Origin: an uncultured Clostridia bacterium
GTDB taxonomy: Bacteria > Bacillota > Clostridia > Oscillospirales > Butyricicoccaceae
Direction: 5' to 3'
Assembly: GCA_910589115.1 (NCBI GenBank)
Contig: CAJUSB010000062.1
Coordinates: 1 to 19,589, forward strand
DNA: 19,589 bases
Positions 1 through 6,713 of this stretch are shown piece by piece. Each line of letters starts with the position of its first letter. The stretch's first letter is position 1. The notes under the pieces are model-generated. The model was not told the origin of the DNA. It saw nothing but the letters and a program-made list of their open reading frames with translations, and searched no databases. A program made the position numbers and the translations under genes.

Positions 1-470
1 GACATGGTTTTCGCACTACAGGCAGAAAAGTTGGTTGGAAAAATGATGTACAGGGTCGGGAAAAGGCGTATGCTGCCGATTGTTGGTGCAAAACGCCTAC
101 TGTTATTTTTGAAGCGGCAGAGCGCCTGCGAGGCGTTCAAATAGAAAACCGTCCTGCGTTAGAATTGATTGATAGATTCAACTTTCCGAATGTCTTGATT
201 TATGCCGACCCGCCGTATTTATTGAACACTCGATACGGAAAGCAATACCGCTGTGAGATGACAGACGCTGATCATCGTGACTTGCTGGACGCGTTAAAAG
301 CCCATCGCGGTCCTGTGCTGCTGTCAGGATACGAAAACAGCCTGTATAGGGATGCATTGAAAGGATGGTATACAGATACAGCGGAGACTATCACCCAAAC
401 GTCAGCAAAGCGCCGCGAGGTGCTTTGGATGAACTTTGAGCCAGTTGTTCAGGAACAGCTATTTTTGTAG
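1..470 (+). CDS. DNA adenine methyltransferase, D12 class (3' part)
   Basis: The 5' end lies outside the window; the frame is open from base 3 (bases 1-2 finish a previous codon) to the TAG at 468-470, giving 155 visible residues. The motif ADPPYL, about 68 residues into the visible part, is the catalytic DPPY motif IV of N6-adenine methyltransferases. A preceding segment (KTPTVIFEAAERLRGVQIEN) fits the usual D12 layout, in which the catalytic motif follows a helix and strand near the C-terminal half. The family transfers a methyl group from S-adenosylmethionine to adenine N6 in DNA. In phages it usually protects against host restriction or changes regulation. The target site cannot be read from this part. 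An internal TTG at 165 is not needed as a start, because the upstream residues are clearly part of the same protein. Confidence 0.9.
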   Translation, partial: HGFRTTGRKVGWKNDVQGREKAYAADCWCKTPTVIFEAAERLRGVQIENRPALELIDRFNFPNVLIYADPPYLLNTRYGKQYRCEMTDADHRDLLDALKAHRGPVLLSGYENSLYRDALKGWYTDTAETITQTSAKRREVLWMNFEPVVQEQLFL

Positions 471-484
471 GAGGAAAAAGACGT

Positions 485-670
485 ATGATTTGGATTATGG
501 CGCACCCTTGGATGACATTTTTTCTGGCAGCATTGGCATTGTCGGCTGCAAACGGGATTGTAAAGAGTATTTGCCATGCCATTATTGAAACATGTTATGC
601 ACGGGAACGTATGAATACATTGAACTTTTACAATAAGCCTTGCAGAGAGGACGACACTCATGAAAACTGA
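485..670 (+). CDS. small hypothetical membrane protein
   Basis: This 61-residue protein was not recognised. The start ATG follows a GAGG ribosome binding site at 471-474 directly after the methyltransferase stop. Residues 8-24 form one hydrophobic segment (WMTFFLAALALSAANGI), so a single-pass membrane protein is likely. The C-terminal half is polar and contains three cysteines. The stop overlaps the next gene by 11 bases, which supports translation in the same operon. No function is offered. It could be a phage accessory or superinfection-type protein, but nothing in the sequence decides this. Confidence 0.5.
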   Translation: MIWIMAHPWMTFFLAALALSAANGIVKSICHAIIETCYARERMNTLNFYNKPCREDDTHEN

Positions 671-1040
671 ATCCGAAAGTATAGCGGCGTTTTTGAATTA
701 CCTGCGAGACGCAGAATCCCGGTATCATATTGAGCATGCAAATGAGCAGGAAGCGAATGCAAAAACGCAGGATATTTTACACCGCCTTGAGCTGCATTCG
801 GACAGTTATCATGAAACGGCCCGGCTTGGAAAGCTCCTGCGGCGTGTCCGTCAGGAGCGCCGGGCAGCAAAGGATGCGGCCGATGCGCTCGCACCAATCG
901 TTACCTGGGCGAGGGCGAACAGTTCAGTGACAGGTATGCTGGAACGGCTGCTTGGTGAAGTGCGTAAAATTGAGCGCCGTCAGGAGATCCGGGAGTATAT
1001 TCCACGGACAGATGTTTTGGAGGTGCGCAATGACGACTGA
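660..1040 (+). CDS. hypothetical helical phage protein
   Basis: A 126-residue protein of unknown function. The ATG at 660 is preceded by AGAGAGG at 644-650, a good ribosome binding site, and overlaps the end of the upstream small membrane protein. The sequence is strongly charged and predicted mostly alpha-helical. Stretches such as RLGKLLRRVRQERRAAKD and LLGEVRKIERRQEIREYI look amphipathic or coiled-coil-like. There is no signal peptide, membrane segment or cysteine motif. Its position between a DNA methyltransferase and a late-regulator candidate suggests an early or middle phage accessory gene. Confidence 0.65.
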   Translation: MKTESESIAAFLNYLRDAESRYHIEHANEQEANAKTQDILHRLELHSDSYHETARLGKLLRRVRQERRAAKDAADALAPIVTWARANSSVTGMLERLLGEVRKIERRQEIREYIPRTDVLEVRNDD

Positions 1041-1072
1041 TAAATTCTTCAGGATAAGGTGGTGCAAACAGT

Positions 1073-1768
1073 ATGACAAAAAGTGAACATTCCCGCGTGC
1101 TGCGCTATAAACAGCCTGCACTGGCTTCGCTTGGCTATGACGCGATCTACAATGAACTTTACAGTATAAAAGAAACCTGTGAAGAAGTCCAATGGTATAT
1201 TGATGAGAACGATAACAAACTTTTGGATGCGCTGGACGGCGATGATGAAGCGGTATGGGAATTCAAAACGGCATTTGCAGATTTGACGGCAAAGACCGAG
1301 GAAATTGATGAAGCGATTTTCCAAGTAAGAAACAATAATTTTAGTTCGCCAGAAGAATTTGAGCGTTTGTTTGATGACTGTACCGTTGCGCTGATTGGCA
1401 ATCGTTATGAAGTAATCGGTTATGACAGTGTGGAAGAAGATTACTTCCATTTGACCAGTTATGAAGAGGGGCTTGCGTGTACCGAAGCCGGGAAAAGGCT
1501 TATGCGCAAAACAAAGGCGGATATGCTGTCCACGATTGGGATGTGCATGGGGATTACATTGGCATTCATAGATTTGCGCCAACAATACGACTATTTGAAA
1601 GTTACAATGGACATTTTGCGGGATGAAAACAGAGCCATGATCCAGCAGCTGGAAGCCATTGAGGATGCTTATTATAAGGCAGAAGCAGTAGGCTTCAAAT
1701 GCTGGCGCGACGAAACAAAAAAGTTCGACCGGCTGCTGGATGCACTTCCCGACCATGTATGGATCTAA
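1073..1768 (+). CDS. hypothetical acidic phage protein
   Basis: A 231-residue soluble protein, not recognised. The ATG follows an AAGGTGG-type ribosome binding site at 1054-1060. The protein is rich in Asp and Glu and helical. Examples are the CEEVQWYIDENDNKLLDALD region near residues 36-55 and a long C-terminal helix around residues 175-210. Codon use and base composition here are more AT-rich than in the structural genes downstream, as is common for early or accessory phage genes. An acidic helical protein in this place could be a DNA mimic or a host-takeover factor, but that is speculation without motif support. Confidence 0.65.
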   Translation: MTKSEHSRVLRYKQPALASLGYDAIYNELYSIKETCEEVQWYIDENDNKLLDALDGDDEAVWEFKTAFADLTAKTEEIDEAIFQVRNNNFSSPEEFERLFDDCTVALIGNRYEVIGYDSVEEDYFHLTSYEEGLACTEAGKRLMRKTKADMLSTIGMCMGITLAFIDLRQQYDYLKVTMDILRDENRAMIQQLEAIEDAYYKAEAVGFKCWRDETKKFDRLLDALPDHVWI

Positions 1769-1796
1769 CAATAATCGTAGAAAGGAAGTTTACACC

Positions 1797-2051
1797 ATGC
1801 CAAACGGAACATGCCGCAGCTGCGGCGCATCGATCGTATGGGTTAAGACCGAAAAGGGAAAACACATGCCCTGCAATCCCGAACTGGTGCCCTATTGGGA
1901 GCGGCCCGGCGCGGCAGGCAAAATCATACTTCAACAGAGTGGGCGTGTTGTCAGCTGCGAGTTTGACGGTCCGCGTGAAGAAGTGACAGGTTTCGGTTAT
2001 ATTTCGCATTTCAGCACGTGTCCGCAGTCACGGCAGTTCAAGCGCAAGTAA
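1797..2051 (+). CDS. small zinc-ribbon protein
   Basis: An 84-residue protein. The frame is open from further upstream (ATG at 1740), but the ATG at 1797 has the ribosome binding site AAAGGAAG at 1781-1788 and does not overlap the previous gene, so it is preferred. The first residues, MPNGTCRSCGASI, carry a CxxC pair. A second pair of cysteines comes later (MPCN near residue 25 and STCP near the C terminus), so a zinc ribbon or knuckle is likely. Small proteins of this kind are common in Clostridia phages just before the late activator. A role in binding nucleic acid or protein is inferred from the zinc motif only. Confidence 0.7.
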   Translation: MPNGTCRSCGASIVWVKTEKGKHMPCNPELVPYWERPGAAGKIILQQSGRVVSCEFDGPREEVTGFGYISHFSTCPQSRQFKRK

Positions 2052-2077
2052 AGCAGATAAAAAAGGAGTGGACAGCA

Positions 2078-2497
2078 TTGTCATTAAAGGAATTATCGCG
2101 ATACTACAGATTACATATGCGGCTGGAACGAAATCTGGAAATGCTGCAATCCTTAGAAAATGCCGCCCACCCCAGGGCGCAGTCCCTGACTGGAATGCCC
2201 CATGCGGTTGGTGTTACGGATAAGGTCGGTGATCTCGCTGTTGAGATTGCCGACCTGAAAAACCGTATCCGGGCACTCCAAGCCGAGCTGGACCGTGAGG
2301 AAACCAAGCTGAATCGTTTCATCTCTACCATTGAGAATGACCAAACGCGCACGATTTTCCGGCTGCGGTTTCTGCGGTGCCTGACATGGGGCGAGGTTGC
2401 CGCCGTAATCGGAGGGCGCAACACAGAAAAGGGCGTGAAAAACATTTGCTATCGTTATTTGAAAAGTTGTAGCGCCGTGGGGCGCGATGAGCCTTGA
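2078..2497 (+). CDS. late-gene transcription regulator, DUF1492/ArpU/RinA-like
   Basis: A 139-residue protein read from TTG at 2078, which has the ribosome binding site AAAAAGGAG at 2060-2068 with ideal spacing. A GTG at 2018 is in frame but lies inside the previous gene and lacks a binding site. Residues about 50-88 form a coiled coil. Residues about 95-128 (FLRCLTWGEVAAVIGG, then a basic helix ending YRYLKS) look like a sigma-region-4-type helix-turn-helix. This coiled coil + HTH layout is typical of the DUF1492/ArpU/RinA group of phage proteins, which are known or thought to activate packaging and structural genes. It is the last gene before the packaging and late region, which fits that role. 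The precise family assignment needs a profile search. Confidence 0.75.
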   Translation: MSLKELSRYYRLHMRLERNLEMLQSLENAAHPRAQSLTGMPHAVGVTDKVGDLAVEIADLKNRIRALQAELDREETKLNRFISTIENDQTRTIFRLRFLRCLTWGEVAAVIGGRNTEKGVKNICYRYLKSCSAVGRDEP

Positions 2498-2523
2498 TGT
2501 GTCTCTATCCATTGTGCTATGCT
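2494..2523 (+). promoter_or_regulatory. candidate promoter before the membrane protein/PP-loop operon
   Basis: TTGATG at 2494-2499 and TATGCT at 2518-2523 are separated by 18 bases. A TG at 2515-2516 adds an extended -10 element. It lies at the end of the regulator gene and would start transcription near 2530, before the hairpin at 2550. This is a match by eye only. It could be a target of the neighbouring regulator. Confidence 0.4.
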
Positions 2524-2549
2524 AGACTTGTAAAATCCTAAACAAGCCA

Positions 2550-2583
2550 AGCGACCTTCTTCCGGGGAGGTCGCTATTCTTTT
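2550..2583 (+). terminator. terminator-like hairpin
   Basis: A perfect 8-base-pair inverted repeat (AGCGACCT at 2550-2557, AGGTCGCT at 2568-2575) with a 10-base loop is followed by ATTCTTTT. It would end transcription from the early/regulator genes. If the upstream promoter candidate is real, it would instead work as a leader attenuator. The T-run is short and interrupted, so termination may be partial. Confidence 0.6.
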
Positions 2584-2607
2584 GAGGAAGGGAGGTTCTG
2601 ACGCTGC

Positions 2608-2694
2608 GTGTTTCTCCTTCGCGCGGTGGTCAAGCGTCATACCGGACGATTTGCCAGCGGACGGCATTGGCGACACATTTTAAGGAGGAAATGA
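2608..2694 (+). CDS. possible basic leader peptide
   Basis: This 28-codon frame from GTG at 2608 ends at the TGA at 2692-2694, four bases before the ATG of the membrane protein. GGAGG lies at 2591-2595, slightly far at 12 bases. The peptide is strikingly basic, with seven Arg, two Lys and four His among 28 residues, and ends ILRRK. An in-frame TGA at 2599 means no longer version is possible. Its stop sits beside the AGGAGG of the next gene, so translation of the two could be coupled. It was not recognised, and it may be chance. Confidence 0.25.
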   Translation: MFLLRAVVKRHTGRFASGRHWRHILRRK

Positions 2695-2697
2695 ACC

Positions 2698-3699
2698 ATG
2701 CTCGCAAGAGTCATTCAGAAATTCAAAGAAAACCCGGTGTTCTATTATGCCATGAGCATTGCGGCATCGTGGGCCGGTGTCGGTTCCATGATGAACAGCA
2801 TCACACTCACCCATATCTATGGGCTTATCCCGTCCATAATCTGGGGCTTTGGGAATTCCATAGCCTGTATGTTGTTTGGGCTGACTATCTGCCATCTCCC
2901 GGTCATGCGGCAGCTGATGCGTACCAGAGCCATGCAGTACAGCATTGGTGTGATGAGTATTTTCCAGCTATGGATCAATATGAACGGCATCCGGGAAGTC
3001 TTCTCGGATACGCCGGTTGGCACAGCTGGCGGCACAATGATCGTCTATATGGTTTGCATCAGCTTTATTATCCTGCTGCTGCGGTTTGGCATGATCCGCA
3101 ATGTATTGACGGACAGCGTATCGTGGTATTTGGTCTATGGCCTGGTTTTCCTGCTGACGGTGCTTGCCTTTTGGCAGTCCGGCGGCGCAGTTGTCCGCAT
3201 ATCCGCCGGGGCCCAATGGGAAAATCTGAAGGTTGGCATTGTAAAAGCCCTGCTCCTACTGCCCGGCCCCTTCACATACCCGTATTTTTATGAGCTGCTG
3301 GACTATAACGATTCCAATCGTGACCGGGCCCGTAAAATCAATATTACCGGTTCCTTCATCCTTGGCGGCACCCTGTTCGGCATTTATATGCTTTTCACCT
3401 ATGCGCTTGCGATTGTGGAATTTAGCCCGCTGCTGAATCTATTGAAAGCTGTGCTGGTAAGCCTGATCGGCATCTCCACGCTGTCCACGTTCCTTTATTC
3501 TGAGTATATTGTCTTTGGTAAGAAGCTGGGCCTGCTGCTTGATGGTGCTGCCGTCCTATTCTGGCCGCAGCTGATCTCCCTGGGCGTGATGGGCGTTTGG
3601 ACACTGATGGCAGAAATCCGGATTTATTTGATTGCTGTCCTTCTGTTAATTGCCCTGGCCAGGAAACTGGCTGCGCGGAAAAAGGGGGTGCAGTCATGA
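2698..3699 (+). CDS. multi-pass membrane protein of the PP-loop/ParB operon
   Basis: A 333-residue integral membrane protein with about nine or ten hydrophobic segments, roughly at 14-34, 41-66, 79-95, 113-131, 141-160, 180-196, 216-240, 246-264, 278-302 and 306-322, followed by a basic tail. The ATG at 2698 has AAGGAGG at 2682-2688; a nearer ATG at 2691 is in another frame. The first segment contains SWAGVGSMMNS, a glycine/serine-broken helix that faintly recalls the unwound TM1 of LeuT/APC-fold transporters. This is only an impression. Its stop overlaps the ATG of the following PP-loop gene (ATGA), so it is translationally coupled to it and probably works with it, for example as a transporter or membrane anchor. 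The family was not recognised. Confidence 0.85.
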   Translation: MLARVIQKFKENPVFYYAMSIAASWAGVGSMMNSITLTHIYGLIPSIIWGFGNSIACMLFGLTICHLPVMRQLMRTRAMQYSIGVMSIFQLWINMNGIREVFSDTPVGTAGGTMIVYMVCISFIILLLRFGMIRNVLTDSVSWYLVYGLVFLLTVLAFWQSGGAVVRISAGAQWENLKVGIVKALLLLPGPFTYPYFYELLDYNDSNRDRARKINITGSFILGGTLFGIYMLFTYALAIVEFSPLLNLLKAVLVSLIGISTLSTFLYSEYIVFGKKLGLLLDGAAVLFWPQLISLGVMGVWTLMAEIRIYLIAVLLLIALARKLAARKKGVQS

Positions 3700-4478
3700 A
3701 AATCGTTCTCGGCAGAAAGCAGAAGTATACGTCGGACGAGCTGTGGCACGATGCCGTCGCGCACATCGAGCAGCTGATTAGCGCCGATGAATGCGAGACG
3801 TTCGCGGCAGCGGCCATCAATCGAATTACCGATGCAGCGGCTGGCAAAAATGCCGGTTATGCATGGAGCGGCGGCAAAGATTCCCTTGTACTGGCGGATC
3901 TGTGCCAGCGGGCAGGCGTGACGCAAAGCGCCTTATTCCTGACCAAGCTGGAATTTCCGGCCTTTGAATCGTGGCTGCTGGAAAATAAACCGGACGGCTG
4001 CGAGGTGCTCCGCTTTGACTTCGACCTGGACTATCTGGCCGCACACCCTGAACTGATTTTCCCAAAAGGGAAGGCAATGCAGCGGTGGAATGTCGTCATG
4101 CAGCGCAGATCGCAAATCACATATTACCGCAAGCGCAATCTGGAAATCCTGCTGACCGGCCACCGGCGCATCGATGGGAACGGCTGCGGCAAGGAGGGTT
4201 TCACCCGCCGTAAATCCGGCGAAACCATTTACGCGCCGCTTTATGACTGGCCGCATGAAGCTGTACTCGGCTATATTCATTATCACGGCATCCCCATGCC
4301 GCCGATTTATAACTGGCCAAGGGGCTATCGCAACGGCACGCATTTCTGGCCGTACCGCAGCTGCGACAGCAGGGCGGACGGCTGGCGCGAGGTCTATCAG
4401 ATCGACCCTTCGGTCGTGGAAGTCGCCGCCGGAAAGCTCCCCGAAGCGAAAGCATTTCTTGAGGGGGTGCGGTCATGA
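3696..4478 (+). CDS. PP-loop ATP pyrophosphatase, PAPS reductase-like (first copy)
   Basis: A 260-residue protein. Although the frame is open upstream, the start is the ATG at 3696, which overlaps the preceding TGA and has GGGGG-type ribosome binding sequence at 3681-3688. Residues 58-63 are SGGKDS, the PP-loop that binds ATP in the PAPS reductase/N-type ATP pyrophosphatase superfamily. LTGHRR at 153-158 and YAPLYDW at 179-185 match the later conserved parts of the fold. Family members adenylate a substrate or reduce activated sulfate. The C-terminal CxxxxC-type signature of assimilatory PAPS reductases is not seen, so sulfate assimilation is unlikely. The gene is coupled by ATGA to the ParB-like gene that follows, which suggests the two products act together. 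Confidence 0.88.
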   Translation: MKIVLGRKQKYTSDELWHDAVAHIEQLISADECETFAAAAINRITDAAAGKNAGYAWSGGKDSLVLADLCQRAGVTQSALFLTKLEFPAFESWLLENKPDGCEVLRFDFDLDYLAAHPELIFPKGKAMQRWNVVMQRRSQITYYRKRNLEILLTGHRRIDGNGCGKEGFTRRKSGETIYAPLYDWPHEAVLGYIHYHGIPMPPIYNWPRGYRNGTHFWPYRSCDSRADGWREVYQIDPSVVEVAAGKLPEAKAFLEGVRS

Positions 4479-5074
4479 GAGTGATTTCCAAGCCGTTGTC
4501 TGAACTGCACAAGATAGAGAAAAACATCCGCCGCCACCCCGAGAAGCAGATAAAGGAATACGTCCGTTCCCTGAAAATGTTCGGGCAGGTCAAGCCGGTC
4601 GTCATTGACGAAACCGGACAGATCCTTGCAGGGAACGGGCTTTTTGAGGCCCTTCGAAGCATGGGTGCGGAAACGTGCCAGTGCTATGTGATGGAGGGCC
4701 TTTCGCCTGCGCAGAAGAAAAAGCTCATGCTGGCGGATAACCGCGTGTATGAGCTGGGGATCACGGATACGGCTGTTTTCGATGAAATCGTCAAAGAGCT
4801 GGAAGGTGATATTGATGTGCCCGGCTGGGATGCGGACCTGCTGGAAATGCTGAACGCCAGTATTGCGGATGCAAACAATATTGTCGAGAGCTACGGCGTT
4901 TATGACCCGTCCGAGGTGGAGGCCGTCACCGGCAGGGAGCGTTCCGCCGCCGTGGATACAGCCCCGGCAGCTCCTGTGCACGAGGCGCAGCGGGCCGCAG
5001 GCTCCGCGCCTGTGCCACCGCAGGAACCGCATACCGTCATCTGTCCGAAATGTGGTGAGCAGATATGCCTGTAA
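4475..5074 (+). CDS. ParB/Srx-fold protein with C-terminal zinc ribbon
   Basis: A 199-residue protein starting at an ATGA overlap. Residues 1-95 form a ParB/sulfiredoxin-like N-terminal domain. GQILAGNGLFEAL at 48-60 corresponds to the nucleotide-binding box, but the usual GxxR arginine is replaced, and KLMLADNRVYELG at 83-95 is the conserved segment that follows in phage ParB-like proteins. There is no ParB HTH domain and no partition context (no parA, no parS), so plasmid-type partition is unlikely. After a Pro/Ala-rich linker at about 155-185, the end reads ICPKCGEQIC: Cys190, Cys193 and Cys198, half of a zinc site or a short ribbon. It overlaps the next PP-loop gene by 10 bases. Function is inferred only from the pairing with PP-loop enzymes. 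Confidence 0.85.
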   Translation: MRVISKPLSELHKIEKNIRRHPEKQIKEYVRSLKMFGQVKPVVIDETGQILAGNGLFEALRSMGAETCQCYVMEGLSPAQKKKLMLADNRVYELGITDTAVFDEIVKELEGDIDVPGWDADLLEMLNASIADANNIVESYGVYDPSEVEAVTGRERSAAVDTAPAAPVHEAQRAAGSAPVPPQEPHTVICPKCGEQICL

Positions 5075-6189
5075 GGACACTGCAAAGCACGCTAAACGTG
5101 CTGGAAGCCGCAAGGCAGCGCATTAAAAATGTATTCGCCAACGGCTGCAAGGTCTATCTGAGCTTTTCATCCGGCAAGGATTCCCTGTGCATGTCCTCCC
5201 TTACCTATGACCTGATCCGCAGCGGGGAAATCAACCCGAAACAGCTGACAGTTATTTTTGTCGATGAAGAAGGGCTTTATCCGTCCATGGTGGAGGCTGC
5301 CGAACGCTGGCGGCGTAATTTCCGGTCTGTCGGCGTGTCGTTTTTATGGCTGTGCCTGCCGTTCAAACAAGTGTCTGTCATTGACCATCTGTCCTCTTCC
5401 GAAAGCTGGATCACGTGGGAACCGGGCAAGGAACATCTCTGGATGCGTCGGCCTCCGGCCGACGCGGTTATGTCCAGCCCGTATCTGAAATATCCCGGGC
5501 AGATGAATTATCAGACCTTCTGTGAGCGTGCCTTTGCCGATGGGATTCAGATGGTCGGGTTACGGACGGCGGAGTCTGTGACACGGCTGCATACGATATC
5601 GCACGCCCGCCGGAATGCCGGTAAGTTTTACCCGATTTATGATTGGAAGGATTCCGACGTCTGGCTTTATATCAAGGAACGCGGGCTGGAATTCCCTGAA
5701 ATCTATATGCGGCTGTATGAGGCAGGTGTGCGGAAGAACCACCTGCGGCTCTGTGCATTCTTTGGGGATTGCAGTACCCAGGGCCTGCGCTGGGTCGCCG
5801 AGACGGATAACGACCTTTGGCAGCGCATTGAAAAACGGGAACCAAATGCATATCTTGTCCTGCTTTACTGGGATAGTGAAATGTTCCGGCGCTCCACCCA
5901 TCAGCGCCGCAAACTGGAATCGGCTGCGGAGCAGAAAAATTACTGCGCCCTGTGCAAAGACATCCTGTTTCTCAACACGGAGAAATACACCATTGCCAGC
6001 GATACCAAAAAGCGCCTTGGCAACTGGCGAAGCCTTTTCCTTAAGACCTATGGCGTTGCCACAGAGCGGCATTACAAACGTATGTATGAAGGGCTGCTGT
6101 ACGGCGACCCCAAATCGCGTATCCTGCGCATTCTCTGGACAATGATTTATACCGATTACAACACGAAGACGAAGGAGCCGAAACAATGA
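5065..6189 (+). CDS. IbrA-like PP-loop protein (PAPS reductase/DUF3440 type, second copy)
   Basis: A 374-residue protein starting at ATG 5065 inside the end of the previous gene. Residues 35-40 are SSGKDS, the PP-loop. VGLRTAES at 164-171 and YPIYDWKDSDVWLYI at 189-203 are typical of the IbrA/DUF3440 branch. After the catalytic domain there is a C-terminal extension with Cys230, Cys236 and the CALC pair at 294-297, a possible metal or iron-sulfur site. E. coli IbrA, with IbrB, is known from prophages and affects expression of eib immunoglobulin-binding genes; its chemical reaction is not established. The protein is much longer than, and only distantly similar to, the first PP-loop copy, so this is not a recent tandem duplication. 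It is coupled to the next gene by ATGA. Confidence 0.88.
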   Translation: MPVRTLQSTLNVLEAARQRIKNVFANGCKVYLSFSSGKDSLCMSSLTYDLIRSGEINPKQLTVIFVDEEGLYPSMVEAAERWRRNFRSVGVSFLWLCLPFKQVSVIDHLSSSESWITWEPGKEHLWMRRPPADAVMSSPYLKYPGQMNYQTFCERAFADGIQMVGLRTAESVTRLHTISHARRNAGKFYPIYDWKDSDVWLYIKERGLEFPEIYMRLYEAGVRKNHLRLCAFFGDCSTQGLRWVAETDNDLWQRIEKREPNAYLVLLYWDSEMFRRSTHQRRKLESAAEQKNYCALCKDILFLNTEKYTIASDTKKRLGNWRSLFLKTYGVATERHYKRMYEGLLYGDPKSRILRILWTMIYTDYNTKTKEPKQ

Positions 6190-6713
6190 GCGAGATGGAT
6201 TTATTTGCGCCGCTGTCCTCCCTGCAATGGGTTAGCTGGGAACAGCTGCGGGCCAATGACTATAACCCCAACAAGGTCAGCGAGGACAACCTGAAGCTGC
6301 TCACACAGTCCATCCTGACCAATGGCTGGACACTGCCCATAGTGACGCGGCCGGACTTCACGATTATTGACGGCTTCCATCGATGGACAGTCGCGGGACG
6401 GGAACCCTTGAAAACCAGACTCGGCGGCAAGGTGCCTGTTGTTATCGTAGACCACAAAGGGAATGAAACCGAGGACGTATACGGTACGATCACCCATAAC
6501 CGCGCACGCGGCACGCATCTGCTCGAACCGATGAAAGCGATTGTCAAGCGGCTGCTGGATGAAGGAAAGACGGTGTCCGAGATTGGCAGGCAGCTTGGCA
6601 TGAAGCCCGAAGAGGTGTTCCGGCTTTCCGGCTTCACGCGTGAGGACTTCCTTGCACTGATGACCCGTGGGCATGACAGCTACAGCAAAGCCGTTGTATA
6701 TACGCATATATGA
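6186..6713 (+). CDS. IbrB-like ParB N-terminal domain protein
   Basis: A 175-residue protein starting at an ATGA overlap with the IbrA-like gene. The ParB/Srx domain covers about residues 12-115: ANDYNPNKVS near 23-32, IIDGFHRW at 60-67 (the nucleotide-binding box with its arginine) and NRARGTH at 105-111. Residues 129-147 (TVSEIGRQLGMKPEEVFRL) look like a helix-turn-helix, so DNA binding is plausible. The order IbrA-like then IbrB-like is the same as in E. coli prophages. It is the last gene before the terminase region and ends the five-gene operon. Unlike the first ParB-like protein, it keeps the canonical box arginine and has no zinc ribbon. Confidence 0.88.
   Translation: MSEMDLFAPLSSLQWVSWEQLRANDYNPNKVSEDNLKLLTQSILTNGWTLPIVTRPDFTIIDGFHRWTVAGREPLKTRLGGKVPVVIVDHKGNETEDVYGTITHNRARGTHLLEPMKAIVKRLLDEGKTVSEIGRQLGMKPEEVFRLSGFTREDFLALMTRGHDSYSKAVVYTHI

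Noticed and set aside
2667..3293. 208-codon + frame starting before the membrane protein
   Set aside because: It overlaps the membrane protein in another frame. Its translation is rich in His, Trp and Pro without pattern, whereas the membrane protein shows regular hydrophobic segments.
3696..4478. Assimilatory PAPS reductase for sulfate metabolism
   Set aside because: Only the PP-loop fold is supported. The C-terminal cysteine signature and other sulfate genes are missing, and the ParB pairing points to another role.
4475..6713. Plasmid or phage partition system based on the two ParB-like genes
   Set aside because: There is no ParA-type ATPase and no parS-like repeats, and the first ParB-like protein has no HTH domain. 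The pairing with PP-loop genes is better explained by the IbrA/IbrB relation.
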